Shown here one piece after another: positions 1-7,719 of a stretch of DNA of 37,884 nt. The DNA comes from Candidatus Zixiibacteriota bacterium (lineage in GTDB: Bacteria > Zixibacteria > MSB-5A5 > GN15 > FEB-12), in NCBI GenBank assembly GCA_020351995.1, contig CP070674.1, positions 2,080,683 to 2,118,566 on the forward strand, given 5' to 3'. Within the stretch, counting starts at the first letter, position 1; the number at the start of each line of letters is the position of its first letter. The translations under genes and the position numbers were made by a program. The notes beneath the pieces were generated by a model. The model was given only the letters and a program-made list of their open reading frames with translations. It was not told where the DNA came from and searched no databases.

Positions 1-1
1 C

Positions 2-655
2 CTTTTCTTCACCAGCACCAGGAGAGGCACCGAAGACATTTACTGGGTTGACGCCGGGCTCATTGACCGCCTCAGAACAGAGGATTTAAACACATCGGAT
101 ATGCTTTTCAACGTTATCATGATGAATGATAGCGAGGGGGGCAGGTACAAGTACGACCAGTTGCAAAAGCAGTTCGAAGAGTGCTGTGTTTTCGACGGAA
201 GATTGCTGGTAGCGGTCGGGGATCGCCTTATGGGTGCCGGAAGGGTTGATGATGCTGTCGCCGTGATAAAAATGGGAGCCGAGCTTCATCCGCAAACATT
301 GACGATCGCTCAGCGCCTCAAGCTGGCTGTTTTGACTGACGATCAAGTTCTTTTCAATGATGTGGCCGGTCAATTGCGCGAGCATGCGGCCGGTCTTGGC
401 GGTAGACAGGAAATCCAGCTCAACGGCCTTGGCTATCGCCTTATGTTCTGGAGAAGACTGGAGGATGCCCTCAAGATCCTGAAGCTGAATGTGGAGTTGT
501 TCCCAAATTCGTTTAACGTCTATGATAGTTACGGTGAGGCCTTGATGTACTACGGGGATACGGCAAATTCTATTCTAAACTACGAAAAGTCGTTTGAGTT
601 GAACCCGGACAACACCAATGCCGTGGAGATTCTTAAGAGGCTCAAAGGAGAATAA
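2..655 (+). CDS. PD40 beta-propeller / TPR protein, 3' end only
   Basis: The frame is open from the first bases of the window, so this is the last ~217 residues of a longer gene whose start lies outside. The first visible residues (FFTSTRRGTEDIYWVDAG) match the end of a WD40-like PD40/TolB-type propeller repeat, which normally reads F-x-S-x-R-x-G-x-x-D-I-Y. The remainder is helical, and the last ~50 residues form a clear TPR unit (YGEALMYYGDTANSILNYEK, then LNPDN). This PD40-then-TPR layout is known from bacterial periplasmic or secreted proteins, sometimes attached to hydrolase domains. The enzymatic part, if any, is not visible, so no activity is assigned. An internal ATG at position 101 is not the real start, because coding sequence continues upstream of it without a stop. 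Confidence 0.7.
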   Translation, partial: LFFTSTRRGTEDIYWVDAGLIDRLRTEDLNTSDMLFNVIMMNDSEGGRYKYDQLQKQFEECCVFDGRLLVAVGDRLMGAGRVDDAVAVIKMGAELHPQTLTIAQRLKLAVLTDDQVLFNDVAGQLREHAAGLGGRQEIQLNGLGYRLMFWRRLEDALKILKLNVELFPNSFNVYDSYGEALMYYGDTANSILNYEKSFELNPDNTNAVEILKRLKGE

Positions 656-835
656 CCTGACTTCCGGTTAGCTGACGAAAAGACCATTGCTGTCATCACT
701 CGGTTTTCCTCGATAACCGGCCTAACGGCCGCCCCTTCCAGAAATGTAAGGAAACTTCGCAAGGATGAGGTTAAACCGGATATCATAGCGAGAGACGGTA
801 AGCCGCTTTACCGGCTCAATCGGGTTCCACCGCAG

Positions 836-1256
836 GTGCTTGTCATCCATTGGGGCGATGCCCGTTTTCAGGAGGCTTTCCGGCGCTTCATCACCGAAGA
901 ACCAGGCATCGGGAATTACGCTCCCATTATAGTAAGCGGAGGTGTTCACGCTTCTCGGGTTGCAGAGTTTCCTGCCCAAGAACTTCGAAATCCTCTGGGA
1001 ACAGATTAAGTTCTTCATCAAACAGCAAAGGCTGACCCAGGTGATTATCATCAATCACGAAGACGGCATGTGGTATGAGAAGATGAAAGGCTATCATCCC
1101 AGGGTTGACAAGCTCTTGAAAGGTAAGCTGAATGTCTTGTCGGCAGCGAAAGTAATTCTGGCCGATTTTCCGCTGGTGGAAGGGCGTGCTTTCCGGGCAG
1201 GCCGTGACGGCGAAACGATCACGTTTACCGAGTTGACCGATAATCCCCTCTGGTGA
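836..1256 (+). pseudogene. Degenerate beta-carbonic-anhydrase-like protein, frameshifted
   Basis: Two reading frames join into one protein-like sequence. Frame A, open from 656 with a possible GTG start at 836, gives VLVIHWGDARFQEAF and then PIIVSGGV. Frame B continues with LLGLQSFLPKNFEILWEQ, VIIINHEDGMWYEKMKGYHP and a C-terminus ending at 1256. A +1 shift near 944-955 restores a continuous protein, so one base appears inserted, or this is an assembly error. The spacing resembles beta-carbonic anhydrases: C-x-D-x-R is replaced by W-G-D-A-R, and the later H-x-x-C by H-E-D-G. The two zinc-binding cysteines are therefore absent. Frame A has no ATG, so the true N-terminus is uncertain and could lie anywhere after 656. 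Family assignment is by eye; both loss of function and a non-catalytic paralogue are possible. Confidence 0.5.
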
Positions 1257-1271
1257 GTTAACTATTTTTAT

Positions 1272-1305
1272 AAAGGGACTCTGCTTTGTTCAGGCAGAGC
1301 CCTTT
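1272..1305 (+). terminator. Intrinsic-type terminator after the CA-like gene
   Basis: AAAGGG-A-CTCTGC (1272-1284) pairs with GCAGAG-CCC-TTT (1294-1305), giving a 12-bp stem with a single bulged A and a 9-nt loop. It is followed by a T-rich stretch and lies 16 bases after the stop codon at 1256. Confidence 0.75.
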
Positions 1306-1440
1306 GTTATTTGACCTTTCGCAAAATTTCAATCATGGATCTTCGCGAGGTGCGCTGCCGCTGGTGCCGATTCTGTAAACTTTTCACTTGCCTGCGTGTT
1401 GTAGGTTCGTACGGAACGCAGCTGAATAAAAGGGGCAAAT

Positions 1441-1815
1441 TTGAAACCACCGTTGATTGTCATCTTTTATGGGACCTATGTCTTCGCTATCGGATTGGTC
1501 GGTCTGGCCCGGGCAGGATCGTTTACCCCGTTGTTTGTCAACGGAGCCATAGCGGCTGTAACAATCTGGCTGGGATGGCTGTTAGGTAAAGGTCTGAGAT
1601 CGGTCCGTGGAGCCACTATAGCCTGGCTGGTAGTAAACACCGCCGGGCTCGCCTACATGGCTTTTGAACAGATAGGGGCTCACGCTAAGTCGGATACAGG
1701 TTCCGTGTTTATCTTCGGCTCGATGGCGCTGTTTGCGCTGGTAAGCCTGTTGTTTGTTTGGCGGGCCGATCCGCGTCGATGGCTACGTAACGGCCTGCGA
1801 TCAACCAACCGGTGA
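1441..1815 (+). CDS. Small four-helix membrane protein, TMEM14-like
   Basis: This 124-residue protein is almost entirely hydrophobic and shows four predicted membrane segments, at roughly residues 5-22, 30-50, 58-75 and 88-105, with an Arg-rich C-terminus. The segment GLVGLARAGSFTPL resembles the G-x-x-G-x-x-K-A-G-S-x-x-S-L motif of the Tmemb_14 (TMEM14/UPF0136) family, whose bacterial function is unknown. The start is TTG, supported by AAAAGGGG a few bases upstream; no ATG lies in the N-terminal part. It is a single gene between a terminator and the TetR promoter region. Coding status is fairly sure, the family moderately so. Confidence 0.6.
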   Translation: MKPPLIVIFYGTYVFAIGLVGLARAGSFTPLFVNGAIAAVTIWLGWLLGKGLRSVRGATIAWLVVNTAGLAYMAFEQIGAHAKSDTGSVFIFGSMALFALVSLLFVWRADPRRWLRNGLRSTNR

Positions 1816-2062
1816 CATAGTCTCAGGGTCGAATCCGGGAACGGCCACCTCGCTCTGAACTGGAAGCCAATTCAAGGGGTAAGAGCGAGTATTGGTGGAT
1901 GGCTCGGTATAATATTAATGAGCATCTCTTTGGCCGAAACCGTGAGAATTCGAGCGGCACTGGGAACCGGAAACCTTCAGGCGAGAGAGGATGCCGTAAG
2001 AACTTCTAAGCCTCTATTTTACAACCCATTAAGAAAATATTACAGGCTCCGCTCAAAAAAAG
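1816..2062. other. Non-coding stretch before the exporter operon
   Basis: Together with the promoter region this makes 314 bases without a convincing gene. A 64-codon open frame beginning near 1918 has no ribosome-binding site or recognisable protein character and runs through the promoter and operator, so it is not called. Apart from the signals at 2063-2116 I see nothing else here. Confidence 0.6.
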
Positions 2063-2092
2063 TTGGATTTTTAATGAGAGTTACCGTATATT
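2063..2092 (+). promoter_or_regulatory. Sigma-70-like promoter of the tetR-exporter operon
   Basis: TTGGAT (2063-2068) and TATATT (2087-2092) are separated by 18 bases, close to the -35/-10 consensus. It lies 38 bases upstream of the tetR start and directly abuts the inverted repeat at 2094-2116, as expected for an autoregulated TetR-family operon. Confidence 0.6.
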
Positions 2093-2093
2093 T

Positions 2094-2116
2094 AACTAAA
2101 CAGTTAGTTTGAACTG
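2094..2116 (+). promoter_or_regulatory. Inverted repeat, probable TetR-family operator
   Basis: AACTAA-N4-TTAGTT (2094-2109) is a perfect 6-bp inverted repeat. It overlaps a second one, CAGTT-N6-AACTG (2101-2116). The pair begins two bases after the -10 box and ends 14 bases before the tetR ATG, so it covers the expected transcription start. A bound repressor would block initiation. Assignment to the adjacent regulator is inference from position. Confidence 0.6.
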
Positions 2117-2129
2117 AAAGGTTGAAAAT

Positions 2130-2771
2130 ATGGATGATTCCACAAAGCTTTCTGATGCGAACCGGTCCGGGTCAGTTGGAGCCAGGGATAAGATAGTCCG
2201 GGCGGCTATCAGGGAATTTTCCGAGAACGGGCTGGCCGGTGCTAGAGTTGACCAGATCGCTCTGGAGGCGGGCGTCAACAAGGCCATGATTTACTATCAC
2301 TTCTCTTCCAAGAAAAACCTCTATTACCAGATTATCAAGGAACTGTTGGCTGGGCGTCTGGCAGATCTTCAGCGTAGTCTTGAAGAACAGCAGAGTCTGG
2401 AGGCAGCCCTGAAACAGACCCTGGATCTGCACGCCGGCCTGTTCGTCGAAAGGCCGGAGATAATCAAGATTCTTCTTCGAGAGTTGGCCGATCCCGGGAG
2501 TGAAGTTGTAGCGACGATTGCTGGAATCATTCAGCAGTCCGGCCTGCCAGCGCAATTGTCAAAGCGGTTGACCGATGGCGTCGGGCGCGGCGAGTACCGC
2601 CCCGTCAATGTGCGCCAGACGATAATTTCGTTCGTGACAATGAGTATTGGGTACTACCTTCTCTCGCCGATGTTCGATAAGGTCTGGCGGACCGTTCACC
2701 AGCCGACTTTCATTGATGAACGTAAGACTGCCATTGTCGATTTGTTCATGAACGGAGTGAGGGCGCGATGA
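2130..2771 (+). CDS. TetR/AcrR-family transcriptional regulator of the exporter operon
   Basis: This 213-residue protein matches normal TetR length. The N-terminal helix-turn-helix spans roughly residues 14-60 and includes AIREFSENGLAGARVDQIA, EAGVNKAMIYYHF and SSKKNLY, the classic TetR DNA-binding pattern. The C-terminal helical region (about 70-205) is the ligand-binding and dimer domain. The ATG at 2130 is preceded by GAAAGG at an 8-base gap. It is the first gene of a run of overlapping genes for a tripartite exporter; its stop overlaps the next start as ATGA. In E. coli the analogous YbhGFSR system is controlled by the TetR regulator CecR (YbiH), which supports a local repressor role here. 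The inducer is unknown. Confidence 0.93.
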   Translation: MDDSTKLSDANRSGSVGARDKIVRAAIREFSENGLAGARVDQIALEAGVNKAMIYYHFSSKKNLYYQIIKELLAGRLADLQRSLEEQQSLEAALKQTLDLHAGLFVERPEIIKILLRELADPGSEVVATIAGIIQQSGLPAQLSKRLTDGVGRGEYRPVNVRQTIISFVTMSIGYYLLSPMFDKVWRTVHQPTFIDERKTAIVDLFMNGVRAR

Positions 2772-4078
2772 AAACAAAATATTACTTCCTTATTGTGGCA
2801 ATACTCCTGCCAGCGTCTGGCGTGTCTCCGCGGGAGTTGACACTCGAAGAAGTTCTGAAAATGGCGGAAAGCCACTCGTACCAGATTAAGGCCAGCCTGG
2901 CCCAGAGGGAAGCTTTTCAGAACGGCTTGAGAGCAGCCACATCCGAACGGTGGCCCACCTTATCGGTTTCCGGTGTGGCCTCTTACCGGGACGAAGTTGC
3001 ACAGTTTGAAGTGGTGCTGCCTACCGGAGATGTCTTTCGTCGGGACGTGGGTCTCAAGGAGAATTACCAGGCCGACCTGCGATTGAACTTACCACTATTC
3101 ACGGGCGGTCGCGTCGGTGGCGGTATCGATTTGGCCCGTGCGAGCAGTGATTATTACGGGGCTGTTGAAAGGGCCACTGTGGACGAGGTACTTTTGGCGG
3201 CCCGCGTGGCCTTTATGTCACTTTATAGAAGCGATCGTCTTGTGGAGGCGGCCCGGGCCGGCCTGAAAAGAGCCCGGATCATAGCCGGCGATGTTCAGTC
3301 ACTTTACGATGCGGGCGCAGCGGACTCGGTGAGCCTTCTTGACGCGCGCTTTGCACTCATCGAAGCGGAGTCAAGACTAACAAACGCTCTCAGTTTGCGC
3401 CGTCAGAACGAGATCAGGCTTTTGGTATTGGTGGGTCTGGACCCGACCGAAACCATCACCTTACTCTTTAGACCGGCCCCGCCGGAGGTTAATGATCTGG
3501 TTCCCTCGAGTGTGTCTGAGTCAAAGCCGGAACTGGCAGCGGCCTTTTCGGCAGTGGGGATGAGCCGTTCGCTCGTGAAAGTCAGTCAGGCTGCCCTGTG
3601 GCCGTCGGTGTCGCTGTTTACCGGCTACTCGTGGGGGAAACCGAATCTGGATCAGTTTCACGATGAGTTTAATGACTACTTCACGGTTGGAGCGGTAGCT
3701 AGCTGGGTGTTCAATCTTGGAGGGAAGCCGGTCAGGAATATCGCAAAAGCCAGAAGCCGGTTGAGCGCAGCGCAGTTCGAATTCGAGAAGACACGGGAGC
3801 AGCTTGACCGCAATGCCCGGATCATTCTCGAAAATTTGAAACTGGCCTACGAAAATTATCAGGCAGCCTCGGAAAATCATCGTGTCACGTCAGAGCATTA
3901 CCGGCTGGCCACCGAGAAACACCGCGAGGGCGCTCTGTCCGCTAATCGGTTGATAGAGATCGAGGCGTTATTAAGCCAGGCTGAAGCCTCGCTGGCCTCA
4001 ACTATGGCGGAATTCTATGTGGTACAAAGCCAATATTATCACGCGGTCGGATCAGATCTGCTCAAGGAGGGCATGTAA
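2768..4078 (+). CDS. TolC-like outer-membrane efflux protein
   Basis: This 436-residue protein begins with a signal peptide (residues ~1-20, hydrophobic YYFLIVAILLPASG). The mature part starts with L-T-L-E-E-V-L, typical of outer-membrane efflux proteins (OEP family). Two OEP repeats rich in long helices follow, including RAARVAFMSLYRS-like and LKLAYENYQAA stretches with many Ala, Glu and Gln residues. Length and layout fit the TolC/OprM type, which forms a trimeric channel spanning outer membrane and periplasm. It overlaps tetR by four bases and is followed immediately by the membrane-fusion gene, so the operon encodes its own outer-membrane exit duct. The E. coli YbhGFSR operon lacks this gene. 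Confidence 0.88.
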   Translation: MKTKYYFLIVAILLPASGVSPRELTLEEVLKMAESHSYQIKASLAQREAFQNGLRAATSERWPTLSVSGVASYRDEVAQFEVVLPTGDVFRRDVGLKENYQADLRLNLPLFTGGRVGGGIDLARASSDYYGAVERATVDEVLLAARVAFMSLYRSDRLVEAARAGLKRARIIAGDVQSLYDAGAADSVSLLDARFALIEAESRLTNALSLRRQNEIRLLVLVGLDPTETITLLFRPAPPEVNDLVPSSVSESKPELAAAFSAVGMSRSLVKVSQAALWPSVSLFTGYSWGKPNLDQFHDEFNDYFTVGAVASWVFNLGGKPVRNIAKARSRLSAAQFEFEKTREQLDRNARIILENLKLAYENYQAASENHRVTSEHYRLATEKHREGALSANRLIEIEALLSQAEASLASTMAEFYVVQSQYYHAVGSDLLKEGM

Positions 4079-4079
4079 T

Positions 4080-4964
4080 ATGAATAAGATCACGTTGTTG
4101 ATTATATCTTTCGCGATGCTGCTCGTGATGGGTTGCGCAGGCAGCGGCGATGGAATCGGAGGCTCGGGATTGATGGAGGCGGATGAGTCGATTGTCTCGG
4201 CCGAAACGTCGGGACGCGTCCTGTCTCTGTTGTTCAAAGAGGGTGACGAAGTGAGCAAGGATGATACTCTCCTTGTAATCGATCCCAGCCGGCTGGAGCT
4301 TCAGCTGGCGTCTGCGCAGGCAGGTAAGAAAGTCGTTCAGGCCCGGCTCGGGTCAGTTCGCGTGGAACTTTCCAGAGCTCAGGAAACCGAAGCTTTTGCC
4401 GGAAGGGAGCGTGACCGCGTCGCCCGTCTTCTGGAATCTGGTACCGCCACGCAAAAGCAAATGGATCAGGTCGAATTCGAATTTACTCAGGCCGTGCTTT
4501 CAGCGGAAACGGCGAAGGCGGCTGTCTTGACTTCCGAGGCGGAACTGACTCGAATCGAAGCTGACATCAAGCGCATCCTTCGCGAGCTGGACGACTGTTA
4601 TCCGGCGGCGCCCATCGACGGCATTGTGACCGAACGTTATGTCGAGGTGGGTGAACTGGTCAGTCCCGGTAAGGCCGTGGCCAAAATCTCACAGCTAAAA
4701 TCACTGTGGGTCAAGGTGTATCTTCCGGCCGGAGATTTTGCCAATGTCAAAATAGGCCAGTCTGCCACTGTCGATACCGAGGCCGGAGGAAAGCAGTACC
4801 AGGGAGAGGTAGTGTGGACCTCCGAGGAGGCCGAGTTCACCCCCAAGAATGTTCAGACCGAAAAATCCCGCGCGAACCTGGTTTACGCCGTAAAAGTCAG
4901 GGTCGAGAATACCGATGGCGAACTTAAGATAGGAATGCCGGTCTTTGTGACGATAGGTGAATGA
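4080..4964 (+). CDS. HlyD/YbhG-like membrane-fusion (adaptor) lipoprotein
   Basis: The start is ATG at 4080, placed by AAGGAGG just upstream; a longer open frame reaching back to 4017 inside the TolC-like gene has no such signal. The 294-residue product begins with a lipoprotein signal ending L-L-V-M-G-C, with lipidation predicted at Cys ~18. A biotinyl/lipoyl-like half (SGRVLSLLFKEGDEVSKDD) follows, then a long alpha-hairpin (about residues 75-165), the second lipoyl half (APIDGIVTERYVEVGELVSP) and a beta-barrel domain. This is the standard HlyD_D23/YbhG layout, bridging the inner-membrane ABC transporter to the TolC-like channel. It overlaps the downstream ATPase gene by four bases (ATGA). 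Confidence 0.9.
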   Translation: MNKITLLIISFAMLLVMGCAGSGDGIGGSGLMEADESIVSAETSGRVLSLLFKEGDEVSKDDTLLVIDPSRLELQLASAQAGKKVVQARLGSVRVELSRAQETEAFAGRERDRVARLLESGTATQKQMDQVEFEFTQAVLSAETAKAAVLTSEAELTRIEADIKRILRELDDCYPAAPIDGIVTERYVEVGELVSPGKAVAKISQLKSLWVKVYLPAGDFANVKIGQSATVDTEAGGKQYQGEVVWTSEEAEFTPKNVQTEKSRANLVYAVKVRVENTDGELKIGMPVFVTIGE

Positions 4965-5875
4965 TGAGTTTTGTCAGCGTGCAGGGCCTTGGCAAGAGTT
5001 ACCGTGGTGTCAGGGCGGTTAATGATTTTACCTTTGACGTAAGGCAAGGTGAAGTATATGCGTTAGTGGGGCCCGACGGTGCGGGAAAGAGCACCGTAAT
5101 ACGAACTTTGTGTGGATTGATAGACTCGGACACGGGCGAGGCGTCGATAAATGGTTTCGACTGCCGTAAGCAGTTTAACCACATCAAACCGATTCTGGGA
5201 TATATGCCGCAGGTCTTCTCGCTGTATCCCGATTTGACGGTAACAGAGAATCTGGCTTTTTACGGCGGCATCTACGGTGTGGTAGGCCCTGAATATCTTG
5301 AGAGGGTTGAGTACCTGTATCGCTTCTCGAACCTTAAACCATTCGCCGACCGGCGGGCCCAGGCGCTCTCAGGAGGAATGAAGCAGAAACTGGCGTTGTC
5401 GTGCGCCTTGATGCACCAGCCTAAGATCCTGATTCTCGATGAACCGACCACTGGTGTCGATCCACTATCGCGTCGCCAGTTCTGGGAAATTCTGCTTCAG
5501 TTGAAGGAAGAAGGGGTGACGATTATTGTCTCAACACCATACATGGACGAGGTTGCCCGTGCCGACCGGGCCTGTTTCGTCTTCAGGGGCGAGAAACTGG
5601 CCGAGGGGAAGCCGGCGGAACTTCCCGGACTGTTCGAAGGCACACTGTATTACTTTGACGGCCCGCCGACGATGGAAACCATTGATCGGCTTAACCGGCT
5701 TGGGGATATCCGTGCCCGCCGCTTTGGAGGAGGCGTTCATGTATATCTGAAACGAGGTATTACACTGGATGAGGTTACGCCTGCGTTATCAGAAATGGGA
5801 TTCGATATTAAGGATTTCAATCCGATAAAGCCGGATCTTGAAGACTGTTTTATACAGCTTATGGAGGAATCGTGA
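4961..5875 (+). CDS. ABC exporter ATPase, YbhF N-half type (H-loop degenerate)
   Basis: This 304-residue nucleotide-binding protein has Walker A GPDGAGKST (about residues 36-44), signature LSGGMKQKLALS, and Walker B ILILDEPTTGVDP. The switch segment reads STPYMDEV, where the usual His is replaced by Pro. A ~75-residue C-terminal extension follows the ATPase core. In E. coli YbhF two such domains are fused in one polypeptide; here they are separate genes overlapping by four bases (GTGA). With the next gene it should form an asymmetric heterodimer at the cytoplasmic face, driving the two ABC-2 permeases encoded downstream. The transported substrate cannot be inferred. Confidence 0.92.
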   Translation: MMSFVSVQGLGKSYRGVRAVNDFTFDVRQGEVYALVGPDGAGKSTVIRTLCGLIDSDTGEASINGFDCRKQFNHIKPILGYMPQVFSLYPDLTVTENLAFYGGIYGVVGPEYLERVEYLYRFSNLKPFADRRAQALSGGMKQKLALSCALMHQPKILILDEPTTGVDPLSRRQFWEILLQLKEEGVTIIVSTPYMDEVARADRACFVFRGEKLAEGKPAELPGLFEGTLYYFDGPPTMETIDRLNRLGDIRARRFGGGVHVYLKRGITLDEVTPALSEMGFDIKDFNPIKPDLEDCFIQLMEES

Positions 5876-6624
5876 ACGCCGGGAATGCCGTGGTAATAGA
5901 CAATTTGTCGCGCCACTTCCGGAGTTTCAAGGCGGTCGACAGGATCTCACTCGAGGTGCGAACCGGTGAGACGTTCGGCTTTCTCGGAGCCAACGGCGCC
6001 GGCAAAACAACTACGATAAGAATGCTCTGCGGATTGCTGTCCCCGACCTCCGGAACGGGTACCGTTGCCGGCTTTGACATTAATCGACAGGCCGAAGAGA
6101 TCAAAAAAAGCATCGGATACATGTCCCAGAAATTTTCGCTCTATCCTGACCTGACTGGAAAGGAAAATCTTTCGTTCTATGGTGCCGCGTACGGATTGAC
6201 CAGACAAGAGGTTCGCGAGCGCACGGCAGAACTCACCGACCGATTGAGTCTGGGCGATTTTATCGATCGGCTGACGAAATCCTTGCCGGTTGGCTGGCGG
6301 CAACGGCTAGCCCTGGGAGTATCTCTTCTTCACAGGCCCAGGATCCTCTTTCTCGATGAACCCACCAGCGGAGTCGATCCCGTGTTCAGGCGTAAGTTCT
6401 GGCAGATACTATATGAACTCGCCGAGGAAGGCGTGACCGTCTTTGTCACCACCCATTATATGGACGAAGCAGAGTATTGCGGGAGGATATCCATTATGCA
6501 CCAGGGTAGAATTGTCGAGGCCGGCCAACCGTATGAGCTGATCCGGAAACATCGGTCGGAAAACCTCGAGGAATTGTTTATCGATCTGATTAAGAATCGG
6601 GAAACACTGAATGCAGAAGCTTAG
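5872..6624 (+). CDS. ABC exporter ATPase, YbhF C-half type (signature degenerate)
   Basis: This 250-residue ABC ATPase starts at a GTG that overlaps the previous stop. It has Walker A GANGAGKTT, Walker B ILFLDEPTSGVDP and a normal switch His in TTHYMDEAE. The ABC signature is changed from LSGGQ to LPVGWRQRL. Its partner has an intact signature but lacks the switch His, so the defects fall in the same composite nucleotide site of a heterodimer, leaving one canonical site. The 3' end overlaps the first permease gene by 14 bases, showing translational coupling. Function in the tripartite exporter is well supported; substrate is unknown. Confidence 0.92.
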   Translation: MNAGNAVVIDNLSRHFRSFKAVDRISLEVRTGETFGFLGANGAGKTTTIRMLCGLLSPTSGTGTVAGFDINRQAEEIKKSIGYMSQKFSLYPDLTGKENLSFYGAAYGLTRQEVRERTAELTDRLSLGDFIDRLTKSLPVGWRQRLALGVSLLHRPRILFLDEPTSGVDPVFRRKFWQILYELAEEGVTVFVTTHYMDEAEYCGRISIMHQGRIVEAGQPYELIRKHRSENLEELFIDLIKNRETLNAEA

Positions 6625-7717
6625 GTTCCTCGCTCAAAAAGAATTTCGCCACATCCTGCGCGACCCGCGTTCGTTGGTAATTGTGGTGGTCATGCCCATC
6701 ATGATGACCTTTCTATATGGCTACGCGATCAGTCTGGATGTGGACAATATTGTTATCGGTGTAATAGACTATGACCGTACGGATGAGTCGCAGCAGCTGA
6801 TTGACCGCTTTTACAATTCGGCCTACTTCAGCAAACCCGATGTGAATTCGGAAAGTACCGATCCAGAAACCTGGCTTCTTTCGTCGGAAGCCAAGGCGGT
6901 GATGATCATCAAGCCGGGTTTTGCCGGGTCGCTCCGGGAGAGAAGTGATTTTTCCCTGGGTATGATTGTGGATGGGTCAGATAACACGGTCGCGGCGGCG
7001 GTGCAGAACTATGCATCGGCCGTAGTCAGTAAGTATGCCTTGGACCAGATTCCGGTCGGTAGGGATATCCCCGGGATCACCATATCGACGCAGGTGCTTT
7101 ATAATCCCGACCTTGAGTCTTCCCACTTCTTTGTTCCCGGGTTGGTGGCCATAATATTGATGATGATATCGGCCCTGCTTACATCGATTACGATTGCTCG
7201 CGAGAAAGAAACCGGTACCATGGAGCAACTGCTTACCGCCCCGGTTACCCCGGTTCAGATAATCATAGGCAAGATTCTTCCCTATGTCGGGCTGGCGCTT
7301 CTTGACGGAATCCTGGTGTTGGTGTTTGCCAAGATCGTTTTTGGTGTTCCCTTCGTAGGTTCGTATCTGTTGCTGTTGGCCTTCGGTCTCATTTACGTTT
7401 CCGCGGCGCTTTCCATCGGCATTCTAATCTCATCTTTGGTGAAGACTCAGCAGGTGGCTATGATGTTCGCGCTGGTCACGACCCTGCTTCCCTCGGTGAT
7501 GCTTTCTGGGCTGGTTTTTGCCATTCGCAACATGCCGCCGGTCTTGCAGGGGTTGGCTCAAATCGTGCCGGCCAAGTATTTCGTAACTGTTATACGCGGT
7601 ATAATGCTCAAAGGGGCAGGGCTGGGAACGCTTGCCTTGAACGGTCTGGCTCTGTTGTTACTGATGGCCTTCTTGATGACTGTTGCCGCCCGGAAATTCA
7701 ATACAAGGATTGACTGA
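6611..7717 (+). CDS. ABC-2 type permease, YbhS/YbhR-like (first)
   Basis: This 368-residue inner-membrane protein has one N-terminal membrane helix after a conserved amphipathic start (LAQKEFRHILRDPRSL). An extracytoplasmic domain of ~150 residues follows, then five C-terminal membrane segments from about residue 175. The sequence EKETGTMEQLLTAPVTP just after the second membrane helix is the hallmark of the ABC2_membrane_3 family. With the second permease it should form a heterodimeric channel contacting the membrane-fusion lipoprotein. The gene overlaps the upstream ATPase and is two bases from the next permease. Confidence 0.92.
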   Translation: MQKLRFLAQKEFRHILRDPRSLVIVVVMPIMMTFLYGYAISLDVDNIVIGVIDYDRTDESQQLIDRFYNSAYFSKPDVNSESTDPETWLLSSEAKAVMIIKPGFAGSLRERSDFSLGMIVDGSDNTVAAAVQNYASAVVSKYALDQIPVGRDIPGITISTQVLYNPDLESSHFFVPGLVAIILMMISALLTSITIAREKETGTMEQLLTAPVTPVQIIIGKILPYVGLALLDGILVLVFAKIVFGVPFVGSYLLLLAFGLIYVSAALSIGILISSLVKTQQVAMMFALVTTLLPSVMLSGLVFAIRNMPPVLQGLAQIVPAKYFVTVIRGIMLKGAGLGTLALNGLALLLLMAFLMTVAARKFNTRID

Positions 7718-7719
7718 TC

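Noticed and set aside
938-955. Programmed +1 frameshift site driven by GGAGGT
   Set aside because: There is no nearby stop codon and no clear slippery codon as in prfB; a mutation or assembly error is simpler. Kept only as an alternative in the finding.
1311-1589. 92-codon plus-strand frame overlapping the TMEM14-like gene
   Set aside because: It is Arg/Cys-rich and overlaps a frame with coherent membrane helices and a good ribosome-binding site; a shadow.
1918-2112. 64-codon frame ending in the tetR operator
   Set aside because: It runs through the promoter and operator and lacks a ribosome-binding site and protein character.
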